Shown: positions 1 through 9,355 of the stretch, piece after piece
Numbering within the stretch: the first letter of the stretch is position 1
Layout: each line of letters starts with the position of its first letter
Origin: an alpha proteobacterium BAL199
GTDB taxonomy: Bacteria; Pseudomonadota; Alphaproteobacteria; Thalassobaculales; Thalassobaculaceae
Reading direction: 5' to 3'
Length of the DNA: 64,000 bases
Assembly: GCA_000171835.1 (NCBI GenBank)
Contig: ABHC01000016.1
Location: 62,001-126,000, forward strand
Notes under the pieces: generated by a model
Seen by the model: the letters and a program-made list of their open reading frames with translations, nothing else
The model's database searches: none
Told to the model about the DNA's origin: nothing
Position numbers and translations under genes: made by a program

Positions 1-105
1 CTATCCGAACGCGGCTTTCGCGTCCTGCGCCGGATACGCCAAGGGGACGGCGACGGCAACCGCCGCGCCGGCAGGGCTGGCATTCCGAATTCAGTCGAGT
101 GGTGC

Positions 106-1437
106 TCAGAAACGGATCGACGCACCCAGCGAGACGATGTCGATCGACGACTCGTAGGTGCCAGCCACCGTTCCGGAGGCCGACCCAGACGTGTTCAGCG
201 ACGCATCATCGACCCAGATATGGGCGTAGCCCGCGCGTAGGGTGACCATGCCGTTGAACTTGTAGTCGGCGCCAAAGGTCGCCCAGTAGCGGTCCTGGTC
301 GGGGATTCGGGCCGTGCGGAAATTGTCGTCCACCGGGCTCTGGTCGTAGGCAAGGCCGCCGCGCAGGGTCCAGCCGTCGGCCGGCTTGTAGGTGGCGCCG
401 ACGGAGGTAAAGAACGTGTCGTTCCACTGCTCCGGAGTAACGCTGTCCGGCTGCGACGGGTTGTCGAACTCGAACCGCAACTCCTCGAACCGGCTCCAGG
501 CCGTCCAGACCACATCGGCCATGACCGCCCACTGCGGGTTGATGTCGTGGTGCACGCTGAGGCTAGCCGTCTCCGGCAAGGTGATGGTGCCCCTGACGGA
601 CGAATCGGTAAACGCACCGGATCCGGTAAGGAAGCTGGCCCTGGACGGAACCGTGAAGTCCGCCGTCCCTTCCACCCGGAGTTCGACCTGACTGCGGTAC
701 GACAGTCCGATCCGCGTTCCCTTGATCGGTTCGTACAACAGGCCGCCGGCGAAACCGAAGCCCCAGGCGTCGCCAGTCAGGTCGACATTGCCGTCGGCAC
801 CCTGCGGCGTGACGCCGGCCCCGGCGCAGGTCGAAACGCCGAGCGAGCCGGCGCAGATCGTGCCGAAATCGATGCCGTTGGTCAGCCGGGCATCGGCGTA
901 CATCAGGTAGGGGCCGCCGGCGACCGACAGCCGGTCGTTCACCCTGTACGACGCCATCGGCGTGATCATGAAGGTCTTCAGTTCGGACGTGATCGCGTGG
1001 TATCGCCCGACCCAGTTGTCGTCATACGACGTCACCAGCCCGAACGGCGCGTTCACCGACAGGCCCAGGTTGACCCGATCGTTCAACACCCAAGCCGCGT
1101 AGAGGCTGGGCACGAACGCGCCCTGCCCGGCGTCACCGCCGTCGCCGCCGGTCATCGCGGTGCCGACACCCGACGTTGCCGACGTCACCGACAGTTCGGC
1201 GTGCGGCACGATCAAGGCCGAATCGGCCTGCACCTGACTGCGGTCGAACAAGGCCAAACCGGCCGGGTTGTAGAACAGGATCGACAGATCGTCGCCCGAC
1301 GCGCCGGCACCCGCGAACGCATTGCCGAGCTTGGCAGCACTCTGTTCCTTGATCTGAAACCCGGAGGCCAGGGCGTCACCGGTTGCTGCAGCCAGCAGCA
1401 CTGTCGCGACAACCCCGACCGTGGTCGACCTGTGCAT
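106..1437 (-). CDS. FadL/OmpP1/TodX-family outer-membrane transport protein
   Basis: Predicted outer-membrane beta-barrel for uptake of long-chain fatty acids or other hydrophobic compounds. The 443-residue product starts with a Sec signal peptide (MHRSTTVGVV..., cleavage near ALA-SG, about residue 24). The mature protein begins with the family pattern GFQIKEQSAAKLGNAFAG, carries the FadL NPAGL motif near residue 60, and ends in phenylalanine, as outer-membrane barrels do. The start at 1437 is preferred over an in-frame one 15 bases upstream because a GGGAGG ribosome site lies 5 bases before it. The next gene on this strand starts more than 1 kb away, so it is probably transcribed alone. The substrate cannot be told from sequence. 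Confidence 0.9.
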   Translation of the reverse strand: MHRSTTVGVVATVLLAAATGDALASGFQIKEQSAAKLGNAFAGAGASGDDLSILFYNPAGLALFDRSQVQADSALIVPHAELSVTSATSGVGTAMTGGDGGDAGQGAFVPSLYAAWVLNDRVNLGLSVNAPFGLVTSYDDNWVGRYHAITSELKTFMITPMASYRVNDRLSVAGGPYLMYADARLTNGIDFGTICAGSLGVSTCAGAGVTPQGADGNVDLTGDAWGFGFAGGLLYEPIKGTRIGLSYRSQVELRVEGTADFTVPSRASFLTGSGAFTDSSVRGTITLPETASLSVHHDINPQWAVMADVVWTAWSRFEELRFEFDNPSQPDSVTPEQWNDTFFTSVGATYKPADGWTLRGGLAYDQSPVDDNFRTARIPDQDRYWATFGADYKFNGMVTLRAGYAHIWVDDASLNTSGSASGTVAGTYESSIDIVSLGASIRF

Positions 1438-1540
1438 TGCTCCCTCCCGCACCGTCGTGACGCTTCAGCGTCCATTCGATATTGATCGGATTGTCGGCAA
1501 TGCTGGTTAACAAAATGACAACTCGCCGGACGGAACCGGC

Positions 1541-2434
1541 CTACTTCGCCTTGGGTTGGCCGATCTGGTGGTCCGCCAGCAGTTCCAGAGCCTGCACCAG
1601 GGCCGAATGGTCCTTGGCCGATCCACCGCGGGCGGCACAGGCGTTGAACAACTCCTGGGTCGTCGCGGTGTTCGGCAGGCTGATACCGAGTTCCCGGGCA
1701 CCCGACAGCGCCAGATTGAGGTCCTTCTGGTGCAGGTTGATCCGGAAGCCCGGCTCGAAATTGCGCTCGATCATGCGCTTGCCGTGCAATTCCAGAATCC
1801 GCGACGAGGCGAAGCCGCCCATCAATGCGCCGCGAACCTTCTCCGGATCGGCGCCGGCCTTGGACGCGAACAGCAGCGCCTCCCCCACGGCCTCGATGGT
1901 CAGCCCGACGATGATCTGGTTGGCGACCTTGCAGGTCTGTCCATCGCCGTTGCCGCCGACCAGGGTGATGTTCTTGCCCATCAACTCGAAGATCGGCTTG
2001 GCCCGGTCGAACGCCGCCTGCGGCCCGCCGACCATGATGGTCAGCGTCGCCTGCTGGGCGCCCACCTCGCCGCCGGACACCGGGGCGTCCAGGTAGTCGC
2101 AGCCCAGCGCGTTGATGCGCGCGGCGAAGTCCTTGGTGGCCGTCGGCGAGATCGAGCTCATGTCGATCACCAGAGTGCCCTTGGCGAGGCCGCTGGCCAC
2201 CCCACCTTCGCCAAACAATGCCGCTTCGACATGCGGCGTGTCCGGCACCATCAGGATGACGATCTCGCTGGCTGCCGCAACGGCCTGGCCATTCGCCTCG
2301 GCCTTGGCGCCGAGCTTGATCAGGTCATCCGGAACGCCACTGGTAGCGTAACCGTGCAACTCATGCCCGGCGGCCAACAGATTGGCGGCCATCGGCCGTC
2401 CCATGATCCCGAGTCCAACAAAACCGATCTTCAT
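1541..2434 (-). CDS. glxR: 2-hydroxy-3-oxopropionate (tartronate semialdehyde) reductase family protein
   Basis: NAD(P)-dependent beta-hydroxyacid dehydrogenase of 297 residues, normal for GarR/GlxR, which reduces tartronate semialdehyde to D-glycerate in glyoxylate and glucarate breakdown. The Rossmann motif GLGIMG sits at residues 7-12. The substrate loop DAPVSGG is near residue 118. The catalytic lysine is in GQTCKVANQ near 170. A strong GGAGGAGA ribosome site lies just upstream of 2434. No glyoxylate carboligase or hydroxypyruvate isomerase gene is next to it, so the substrate could also be 3-hydroxyisobutyrate or a related acid; the family is certain, the substrate is inferred from overall similarity. 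Confidence 0.85.
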   Translation of the reverse strand: MKIGFVGLGIMGRPMAANLLAAGHELHGYATSGVPDDLIKLGAKAEANGQAVAAASEIVILMVPDTPHVEAALFGEGGVASGLAKGTLVIDMSSISPTATKDFAARINALGCDYLDAPVSGGEVGAQQATLTIMVGGPQAAFDRAKPIFELMGKNITLVGGNGDGQTCKVANQIIVGLTIEAVGEALLFASKAGADPEKVRGALMGGFASSRILELHGKRMIERNFEPGFRINLHQKDLNLALSGARELGISLPNTATTQELFNACAARGGSAKDHSALVQALELLADHQIGQPKAK

Positions 2435-2583
2435 GGCCGTCTCCTCCCAGTTGCCGGGCCTGCCACCCGTGTCGGGGAAGGACTCGATACGATGCGAAGC
2501 GCACAGGCAAGCCCTTCGCGGGGAAACAGTGCATCGCCAAACCGGTCCCCTGTGCGCACACCAGCCTTACATGGCCCACGCAC

Positions 2584-4437
2584 TTACGGCGCCGACAGCG
2601 CCAGCGCCTCGGCCGTCGGACCGCGTTCATCGGCCTCCGCGCCGGTCTCCTGCTGCCGCCGCCACATGGCGGCGTAGACACCGTCACGGGCCAGCAGATC
2701 GGCGTGGCTGCCGCGTTCCACGATCTGCCCGGCCTCGAGCACCAGGATCTGGTCGGCATCGACCACTGTGGACAAACGATGGGCGATGATCAGGGCGGTG
2801 CGGTCGCGCGAAACCTCGCGCAGGCTGCCCTGGATTGCCTTCTCCGTGTGACTGTCGAGCGCCGAGGTCGCTTCGTCGAACAGGAAGATCCGCGGGTTCT
2901 TCAGGATGGTTCGGGCAATCGCGACCCGTTGCTTCTCGCCGCCCGACAGCTTCAGCCCGCGCTCCCCGACCGAAGTCTGGTAGCCGTCGGGCAACGACAT
3001 CACGAAGTCATGGATGCGGGCCAGACGAGCCGCCCGCTCGACTTCCGATGGAGTGGCACCGGGTTGGCCATAGGCGATATTGTAGAAGATCGTATCGTTG
3101 AACAGCACGGTGTCCTGCGGAACGATGCCGAGGGCAGCGCGCACGCTGGACTGGCTGACCGTGCGCAGGTCGGCACCGTCGATCCGAATCGCCCCACCGG
3201 TGGCGTCGTAAAATCGGAACAGCAGGCGCGAGATCGTCGACTTGCCGGCACCGCTCGGCCCTACGATGGCCACGGTCTTGCCCGGTTCGACCGTGAAAGA
3301 CACCCCCTTCAGAATCGCCCGGTCCGGTCGGTAGTTGAACTGCACATCGTCGAACTCGACCCGCCCGGCCCCGGCCGGCAACTCGACCGCGTCCTCGGCA
3401 TCGGCGATCTCGCGACTTTCGCCGAGCAGGCGGAACATCGCCTCCATGTCGGCCAGCGACTGCTTGATCTCGCGGTACACGAACCCAAGGAAGTTGAGCG
3501 GCAGGTAGAGCTGCATCAGGTAGGTGTTAACCAGCACGAAGTCGCCGGTGGTCATGGTGCCGGCCTGCACCCCGAAGCCCGCCATGGTCATGATGCCGGT
3601 CAGGCCGACCGCGATGATCGCGCCTTGGCCGATGTTCAGGAGCGACAGCGAGGTGCGCGACTGCACCGCCGCCTCCTCGTAACGCTCCAGGCTGCGGTCG
3701 TAGCGGCTGGCCTCATGCTCCTCGTTGCCGAAATACTTGACGGTCTCATAGTTCAGCAGGCTGTCGATCGCCTTGGTGTTGGCCTGCTGGTCTTGAGTGT
3801 TCATCTCGCGGCGATACTTCAGCCGCCACTCGGTAACCGACATGGTGAAAGCGATGTAGCCGAAGATCGTCACGAACGTGACCAGCGCGTACCAGATGTC
3901 GAACAGGTACCAGAGGATGCCGCAGACCATGACGATTTCGAGCAGGGTGGGCAGGATGTTGAACAGCATGAAGTTCAACAGGAACTCGATGCCCTTGGTG
4001 CCGCGTTCGATCGAACGCGACAGGCCGCCGGTCTGGCGGTCCAGGTGGAAGCGCAGCGACAGCGCGTGCAGGTGTCGGAACGTGCGTAGCGCCACCTTGC
4101 GGATCGCGCGCTGGGCAACCCGGGCGAAGAAAAACTCGCGCAGTTCGGCAAAGCCCTGCTGGGCAATCCGCACCAGACCGTAGGAAACCACCAGGGCGAT
4201 CAACGCGCTCGCCGCGAATCCAGGCCCACCCGACACCAGATCGACCGCCTGCTTGAACAGGATCGGCACGTACACCGTGGCGACCTTGGCGAGCGTGAGG
4301 CAGATCATCGCGATCACCACCCGCACCCGCATCGTGGTCTCGCCCTTGGGCCAGAGGTATGGCGCGAGCGTCTTGAGTGTCTTCAGGTCGCCGCGAACCT
4401 GGGGTCTTGGCGTGGCGTCGGTGGTACGCGGCGGCAT
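2584..4437 (-). CDS. Atm1/HMT1-type ABC half-transporter (permease fused to ATPase)
   Basis: Inner-membrane homodimeric exporter of 617 residues. The N-terminal half carries about six membrane spans (roughly residues 35-310). The C-terminal half is an ABC ATPase with Walker A GPSGAGKS, signature LSGGEKQR, Walker B IFLFDEATSALD and H-loop AHRLST. Bacterial Atm1-like proteins export glutathione-linked or metal-complexed compounds and are tied to iron-sulfur and heavy-metal handling; the assignment to this subfamily rests on the whole protein pattern, including the SVTEWRLKYRREMN stretch. A GGGAG site lies 5 bases before the start. It may serve the same physiology as the suf operon further right, but the two are not linked. 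Confidence 0.88.
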   Translation of the reverse strand: MPPRTTDATPRPQVRGDLKTLKTLAPYLWPKGETTMRVRVVIAMICLTLAKVATVYVPILFKQAVDLVSGGPGFAASALIALVVSYGLVRIAQQGFAELREFFFARVAQRAIRKVALRTFRHLHALSLRFHLDRQTGGLSRSIERGTKGIEFLLNFMLFNILPTLLEIVMVCGILWYLFDIWYALVTFVTIFGYIAFTMSVTEWRLKYRREMNTQDQQANTKAIDSLLNYETVKYFGNEEHEASRYDRSLERYEEAAVQSRTSLSLLNIGQGAIIAVGLTGIMTMAGFGVQAGTMTTGDFVLVNTYLMQLYLPLNFLGFVYREIKQSLADMEAMFRLLGESREIADAEDAVELPAGAGRVEFDDVQFNYRPDRAILKGVSFTVEPGKTVAIVGPSGAGKSTISRLLFRFYDATGGAIRIDGADLRTVSQSSVRAALGIVPQDTVLFNDTIFYNIAYGQPGATPSEVERAARLARIHDFVMSLPDGYQTSVGERGLKLSGGEKQRVAIARTILKNPRIFLFDEATSALDSHTEKAIQGSLREVSRDRTALIIAHRLSTVVDADQILVLEAGQIVERGSHADLLARDGVYAAMWRRQQETGAEADERGPTAEALALSAP

Positions 4438-4638
4438 GGCGGCTCCCGGTCGATGTCAGGGCCTTGATATAGGGGGTCGCGGTGAATGCGGCTACCGTGG
4501 GGCAACTCGTTCGCCGGGCGTCCTCGCCTCGCGGCTGCCATCTCGATGCCGCGCTTGAAGCAACGCTGTGCTCTTGTTATGCCGGCACGAAGGACGACGC
4601 CTGCCCAACAGCCTGCATCTCACCCGAAGGCATCGCGC

Positions 4639-6198
4639 ATGGCTACCCGAGTTGCAAACATCGACGACGTCCGTCTGCTGCACCGGGTCGCTGAACGTTG
4701 CGGGCTGGTCGAAGCGTTGGCGCCGTTGTGGGTGCGGTTTCCCGAGCCGTTCGCGTCGCTCGGGGCCGCGCAGGTCGGGACCAAGATGGTCCGCTTCTGG
4801 ATCTGGGCGCCGTTGTCGCGGATCGCCGAGAAGGTCGACACGGATCCGGAAGCCGGTGCCGCGCTGGCAGTGCTCGACCAGTTGCTGCGCCAAGTCATTC
4901 TGGACGCGATTGCCGGAATCGCCCTGAACCAAGTACCGGGCGTCGATACCGTCGTCGAGACCCTGGCAACCGCTACCGGGGCCGGAGCCTACGTCATTCA
5001 TCTGGCGCATATCCGGGTGGCTCAGCAGCGGCCCGCCGAGGTTGATCGGCTGTTGCAGCACGGCCTCAGCCGAGGGTTGATCGAGGCATCTGCCTTTGTG
5101 AGGCCGGATAGCTTAGCCGATAGCCGGTACGTTGCGCCCGCCCCCGAACATCGGTCGGCGATCACCGTGCCGACCATCGATGCCGACGGCCATCACAGTG
5201 TCGACCGTCCCCTGGGTCATTCGCCGGGCCGACCCTATGTCGCTGCCCTCGACCGGGTGGTGCTGGAGGAGCAGTTCCTGCTGCATGTTCCGGGGGTCGG
5301 CGTGCTGTCCGAGGGCGTGTCGTACCGATGGCGCTACGGCCTGTCGCAACGTTCGTTCCTATTGCGCCCCAGCCGCAACGAGGCGCTGCACACGCCGCTG
5401 GCGGGCGACGACCAGATCACCCGGGTTCCGTCGGCAACGTTCTTCGGCAAGACCGCGGTGCACGGGCATTTCATCATCGAGGGGCTGGAAAGGCTGCACG
5501 CCTACGCGCTAGCCGGGCAAGCCCTGGATCCGCCGTTCCTGGTACAGGACCTGCCGCGGTCTGGCTACCGGCGACTGCTGGCGGCGCTGGGACTGCCAGC
5601 CAACGACGAAGGCTATGCGGTCATCCGCAGCAATCGGGTGGCAGTAGAGCATCTGGTGATCGGCGGTATCGGGACCAGCCTGCCGGCAGTCAATCCGGAC
5701 TCCATCCGGTTCCTCCATGAGCGCGGCCGGCATGCGGCCGGCAGAGTCGCCGGCATCCAACGATCCGGAACCAAGCTGTACCTGGCACGCGGGCCGTCCA
5801 TGCGGCGCCGAATCGTCAACGAGGATGCCGTGCGCGGTGCGCTGGAGGCGCGCGGCTACCGTGCCGTGCAGCTTGAGACTTTGGACCTGATCGACCAGAT
5901 CGCCGTGATCGCCGAGGCCAGTGAGATCGTCGGCGTTCACGGCAGCGCGTTGATCAACCTGATCTGGGCCACCCCAGGAACGCGGGTCGGAGTGATGGTT
6001 CCCAGCACGTGGCGCGATTGGCGGCCTGGCCATGTCGAGATGCTGTTCGGTCAGTTCCAATCCGTTGATCTGGAAGCGACCGCCATCGAGTGTGCACCGG
6101 CGCGCGACGAACGCGGCGCCTTTCACCAGTTCAACGAAGACCTTGAAGTTCCGGTCGCCGCGCTCAAGCGCTGGCTGGGCGATCCGAGAACCGACTGA
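4639..6198 (+). CDS. glycosyltransferase family 61 (DUF563) protein
   Basis: About 519 residues. The C-terminal half shows the DUF563/GT61 layout: a histidine-rich entry segment (GHFIIEGLERLHAY), then an acceptor region, and a C-terminal EIVGVHGSALINLIWATPG block with the family's conserved HGS(A/G)L. GT61 enzymes transfer pentose or hexose residues onto surface polysaccharides or glycoproteins. The N-terminal 150 residues match nothing I recognise. Start 4639 has a GAAGG site eight bases upstream; an in-frame start at 4486 is possible but would encode a low-complexity arginine-rich leader. Its last 35 bases overlap the end of the convergent methyltransferase gene. Neighbours suggest a small surface-glycan modification group. 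Confidence 0.75.
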   Translation: MATRVANIDDVRLLHRVAERCGLVEALAPLWVRFPEPFASLGAAQVGTKMVRFWIWAPLSRIAEKVDTDPEAGAALAVLDQLLRQVILDAIAGIALNQVPGVDTVVETLATATGAGAYVIHLAHIRVAQQRPAEVDRLLQHGLSRGLIEASAFVRPDSLADSRYVAPAPEHRSAITVPTIDADGHHSVDRPLGHSPGRPYVAALDRVVLEEQFLLHVPGVGVLSEGVSYRWRYGLSQRSFLLRPSRNEALHTPLAGDDQITRVPSATFFGKTAVHGHFIIEGLERLHAYALAGQALDPPFLVQDLPRSGYRRLLAALGLPANDEGYAVIRSNRVAVEHLVIGGIGTSLPAVNPDSIRFLHERGRHAAGRVAGIQRSGTKLYLARGPSMRRRIVNEDAVRGALEARGYRAVQLETLDLIDQIAVIAEASEIVGVHGSALINLIWATPGTRVGVMVPSTWRDWRPGHVEMLFGQFQSVDLEATAIECAPARDERGAFHQFNEDLEVPVAALKRWLGDPRTD

Positions 6199-6925
6199 GG
6201 TAGGCGCAAACCGCCGCCTCGGTGTTGGCGGTACGCGCAAACCCCGCCACGACCTCAGCGGTGTTTTCCGGCAATGTGCGCGGCATCCACGCTGCAACAA
6301 TCTCGGCAAAACGATCATCGAGCGATGACTGGACCGGATCCAGATTGGTCACCAACAGCATTCCGGACGGCGACGCCGGCACGTAGGTGAGCGACAGGTC
6401 CGGGCGTTCCTGCTTCAGGATTGCGGCGGTCTTCCAGACATCCCCAGTCCAGAAAATCCGATGCCGGTCGCGAGTGGCGACCTCCGGACGGAACGGGTGC
6501 ACGTCGTGCAGAACGATCAGCGAGGTCGGTGCCGCCAACCGCTCCACATTGATGAAGTCACGCAGGGTCTGCTCGAAGCTGTGCAGACCGTCGATGAACG
6601 AGAGTTCGACCGGCGCGTCGACAATGTTCCGGAGGTCCGGTCGGGCGAAGAACACATCGCTGGTCTCTTTGAAGATCCGGCCGGCGACTGGTTGCGACAG
6701 ATTCGGCACCGGGTCGACGCCGATCGCGCGAGTCTCAGGCCGCACCAGCGCGAAGGACAGGCCCAGATTGACCCCGATCTCCAGGTAGTTCCGGGGCCGC
6801 CGGTAATCGTGAATCCAGCCGAGAACGTCGCGGTACGCCGGACCGGGAAACAACCGCTCGACGTCGGCGAGATCTTGCTGATGGAGGGCCTGCAAGGCGC
6901 GGCGGTCGGCGGCGATGTCAGCCAT
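6164..6925 (-). CDS. class I SAM-dependent methyltransferase (Methyltransf_24-like)
   Basis: 253 residues. A SAM-binding glycine motif, NYLEIGVNLGLSFAL, is near residues 44-58, and the family signature ELSFIDGLHSFEQTLRDF is near 107-124; the Asp-Gly-x-His-Ser pattern is typical of Methyltransf_24 proteins that often sit in glycan and secondary-metabolite clusters. No transmembrane segment is seen. It converges on the GT61 gene with a 35-bp tail overlap and lies 44 bp downstream of the 2OG oxygenase gene on the same strand, so those two probably share a transcript. The substrate is unknown. Confidence 0.78.
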   Translation of the reverse strand: MADIAADRRALQALHQQDLADVERLFPGPAYRDVLGWIHDYRRPRNYLEIGVNLGLSFALVRPETRAIGVDPVPNLSQPVAGRIFKETSDVFFARPDLRNIVDAPVELSFIDGLHSFEQTLRDFINVERLAAPTSLIVLHDVHPFRPEVATRDRHRIFWTGDVWKTAAILKQERPDLSLTYVPASPSGMLLVTNLDPVQSSLDDRFAEIVAAWMPRTLPENTAEVVAGFARTANTEAAVCAYLSRFSDRPASA

Positions 6926-6969
6926 TCAGCACGTCCGTTCAGATCGGTTTCCGGCACCCAAGGCCGCCG

Positions 6970-7752
6970 TTACCGGATCAGATCGGCTTCGTCCAGCGCC
7001 AGCACCTGAAACTGCACCAGAAAGCGCCGGGCGTCCGGGTGCTCGACCGGCTCGACGCCGTGAAAGCTGTTCGGTACCGGCGCAAAACAGAAGGCCGAAC
7101 CGGCGCGGTGCGGAACTGTCGCGACTCGGGTGAAGTCCTCCCGATCATAGTGCCAGGGTGGCCCCATGAAACGCTCCTGCGCGCCGTCCATCGGCCGCTT
7201 CGGAACATAGACCGAGGTTCCCAGCGGCACGCCTTCGGGTTCGTCGTCCAGGTATAGGATCATAGTCACCAGCTTCGCCCGGTGGTCGGTGTGCGGGGTC
7301 AACCGGTACCCGGTGCGATCTTCCATGAGGTCCAGCGATCGCCGCAGCCGGTACTCGCCCCCGGACTTGTTCAGTCGGTGACGCAGGACGTCCCGGAACA
7401 CATCAACCAGAGTGTGAGCGACCGCCGGTGCGGCAAACATCGCGCGCAAGCGGGCGATCGGGGCCGGCAGATCGCCTGGATCACCCGGCATCAGCGTCAA
7501 CGTAAAGCGGTTCGGATCGACCCGGATCCGCCGCTGCTCAGCGATCCGCACCATCCGCTCGCCGAGGTCCATTGACGCCAGTTCCTTTGCCCACGCCGAA
7601 TCAATGACATCGCGCACCGCGAAGTGTCGGTAGGGCCAACTCTTCTGGTCGGCGTTAGCGATCGCATAGAGCAGACGGCCGACATCCTCTTCGGTGCGCG
7701 CCGTCTCATCGACGTCGGTGTTGGTCGGTTCCGAAGATGCATGTTCCTGCAT
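6970..7752 (-). CDS. 2-oxoglutarate/Fe(II)-dependent oxygenase superfamily protein
   Basis: 260 residues with the double-stranded beta-helix oxygenase pattern. The HxD iron motif is in LTPHTDHRAKLVTM (near residue 154), the distal histidine in NSFHGVEPV (near 228), and the 2-oxoglutarate-binding arginine in DARRFLVQF. The arrangement is like prolyl-4-hydroxylase-type 2OG-FeII_Oxy domains. The gene precedes the methyltransferase at 6164-6925 on the same strand. Together with the GT61 gene this suggests oxidation and methylation of a sugar or peptide, but the substrate is inferred only from context. Confidence 0.8.
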   Translation of the reverse strand: MQEHASSEPTNTDVDETARTEEDVGRLLYAIANADQKSWPYRHFAVRDVIDSAWAKELASMDLGERMVRIAEQRRIRVDPNRFTLTLMPGDPGDLPAPIARLRAMFAAPAVAHTLVDVFRDVLRHRLNKSGGEYRLRRSLDLMEDRTGYRLTPHTDHRAKLVTMILYLDDEPEGVPLGTSVYVPKRPMDGAQERFMGPPWHYDREDFTRVATVPHRAGSAFCFAPVPNSFHGVEPVEHPDARRFLVQFQVLALDEADLIR

Positions 7753-7853
7753 GGCCGCACGCTAGGCGGACAGCCGATTCAAGTCCAGACACCTGGGACG
7801 AAAACCAACGCACCCTGTGCAGAGATCGGAGCCGGACGCTCGATACGCTCTAC

Positions 7854-9335
7854 CTAAGAGACCGGGCACGGCTCTTCCGATACCTCCCTCCCGATGCGCA
7901 CGCACTCCTGCACCAGAAGTGCCAGGTCCTCGCGCCGCGTGCGGTGATTGGCAATCGCCACGCGCAGGCAGTGCTCGTCATACACAGTCGTATCGGACAG
8001 CGCCGCAGTTCCTTGTTCCTGCAACCGCAGCATGATCTCGATGTTGAGCGCTTTAAGTGCCGGCCTCGCTAAGCCATCGGCTCGGTAACGGAAGCAGACG
8101 ATGTTGATCTCGACCGGTGCGGTCAATTCGAGCGCAGGTTCGACTGCGATCAACTCGGCAAGGTATCTGGCCTGAGCAATGTTCTGGTCGATCAGCCGAC
8201 CGAACGCTTCGACCCCGTGTTGCTTCAGCGCCATCCAGATCTTCAACGCCCTGAACCCGCGCGTGGTCTGCAGACCGTAGTCGTAGAGCCACTCCGCCGC
8301 CGCCAGTCCGCGGGGCGTAGTCTCGAGGTACTCCGGGGTCACCGCGAAGGCGGCGCGATGGACAGCCTGATCACGGACCAGAACGCACCCGGCCTCGAAG
8401 GGCGCGTGGAGCCATTTGTGCGGATCGAGGGCAATCGAGTCCGCCCTTTCGAGACCGGTGACGCGGTGAGCGTTTGCCGGGGCGATCGCGATCAATGCAC
8501 CGATGCAACCGTCGATGTGCAGCCACAATTCCTCGGCCACCGCTACGTCGGCGATCGCCCTCAAATCGTCGACCGCGCCGGTGTTGACGGTGCCGGCGGT
8601 CGCGATCACCACAGCCGGCAATCGTCCGGCAGCGCGGTCCTCGGCCACCGCGCTACGCAAAGCGTCCACATCCATCCGCAGATCGGCGCCTGTCGCCACC
8701 CGGCGAAGCGCCTGGTTGCCGTGGCCGAGCGCCTCCACCGCCTTGCGGTGACAGCTGTGCGCCTGATCCGAGGCGTAGAACACCAGCGGCTGTGGCAGCG
8801 CGGCAACCCCCTGCTCGCGCACGTCAATCCCGGCCTTGACGTTGCGCGCCACCGCCAGTGCGATCAGGTTAGCCATGGACCCGCCGCTGACCAGACTGCC
8901 GCCGGCGCCGACCGGAAACCCAACCATCTGCCGGCACCAGTCCACCACCTGCCGGTCCATGCTGGCGGCGGCATGATTGCCGCCGCCGAGGTTGGATCCC
9001 TGCACAGCCGCCAAGAAATCAGCGAGCGCTCCAGTAAAGTTGCCAGCGCCCATGTACCAGGACCAGAAACGCGGGTGCACGTTGCCCATCGGATAGGCCA
9101 TGACCGTCTCCGCAACCTCGCGGTAGACATCGGCCAGCGGCAGCGGTGCGCGCGGCAGCGGAGCATCGAACGCCGCACGCACCCCCCGCCGGATCTCGCG
9201 CCACACCGGACGATCGCGAACGTCACGCAGGTGATCGATCGCGTCGTCCATGATGCGGTGGGACAGGGCCCGCACAGGTTCCCAGTCGCCGGGGTCGAGG
9301 GTTTCCTCGGCGCCAGCATTCCGCCATCCGTCCAT
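7854..9335 (-). CDS. PLP-dependent group II (aromatic-L-amino-acid type) decarboxylase
   Basis: 493-residue fold-type I PLP enzyme of the AADC/glutamate-decarboxylase family, which removes CO2 from aromatic or acidic amino acids. Recognisable elements are the N-terminal HPRFWSWYMGAGN segment, the PLP-phosphate region LVSGGSMANLIAL, the cofactor aspartate in LWLHIDGCIGA and the Schiff-base lysine in ALDPHKWLHAPFEAG. The usual HxDAA(Y/F)GG is changed to HIDGCIGA, as in several bacterial homologues. The start at 9335 follows a GGGGAGGGG site; a longer reading frame upstream is arginine-rich antisense of cysK. It begins 20 bp after the cysK-like gene ends, so the two are probably co-transcribed. 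Confidence 0.87.
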   Translation of the reverse strand: MDGWRNAGAEETLDPGDWEPVRALSHRIMDDAIDHLRDVRDRPVWREIRRGVRAAFDAPLPRAPLPLADVYREVAETVMAYPMGNVHPRFWSWYMGAGNFTGALADFLAAVQGSNLGGGNHAAASMDRQVVDWCRQMVGFPVGAGGSLVSGGSMANLIALAVARNVKAGIDVREQGVAALPQPLVFYASDQAHSCHRKAVEALGHGNQALRRVATGADLRMDVDALRSAVAEDRAAGRLPAVVIATAGTVNTGAVDDLRAIADVAVAEELWLHIDGCIGALIAIAPANAHRVTGLERADSIALDPHKWLHAPFEAGCVLVRDQAVHRAAFAVTPEYLETTPRGLAAAEWLYDYGLQTTRGFRALKIWMALKQHGVEAFGRLIDQNIAQARYLAELIAVEPALELTAPVEINIVCFRYRADGLARPALKALNIEIMLRLQEQGTAALSDTTVYDEHCLRVAIANHRTRREDLALLVQECVRIGREVSEEPCPVS

Positions 9336-9355
9336 GGCCGGCCCCTCCCCGATTG

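Noticed and set aside
1-105. End of a leftward gene at the window edge
   Set aside because: A short open frame ends in TAG at position 1, but it is interrupted by a stop about 90 bases upstream and is alanine/valine low-complexity sequence.
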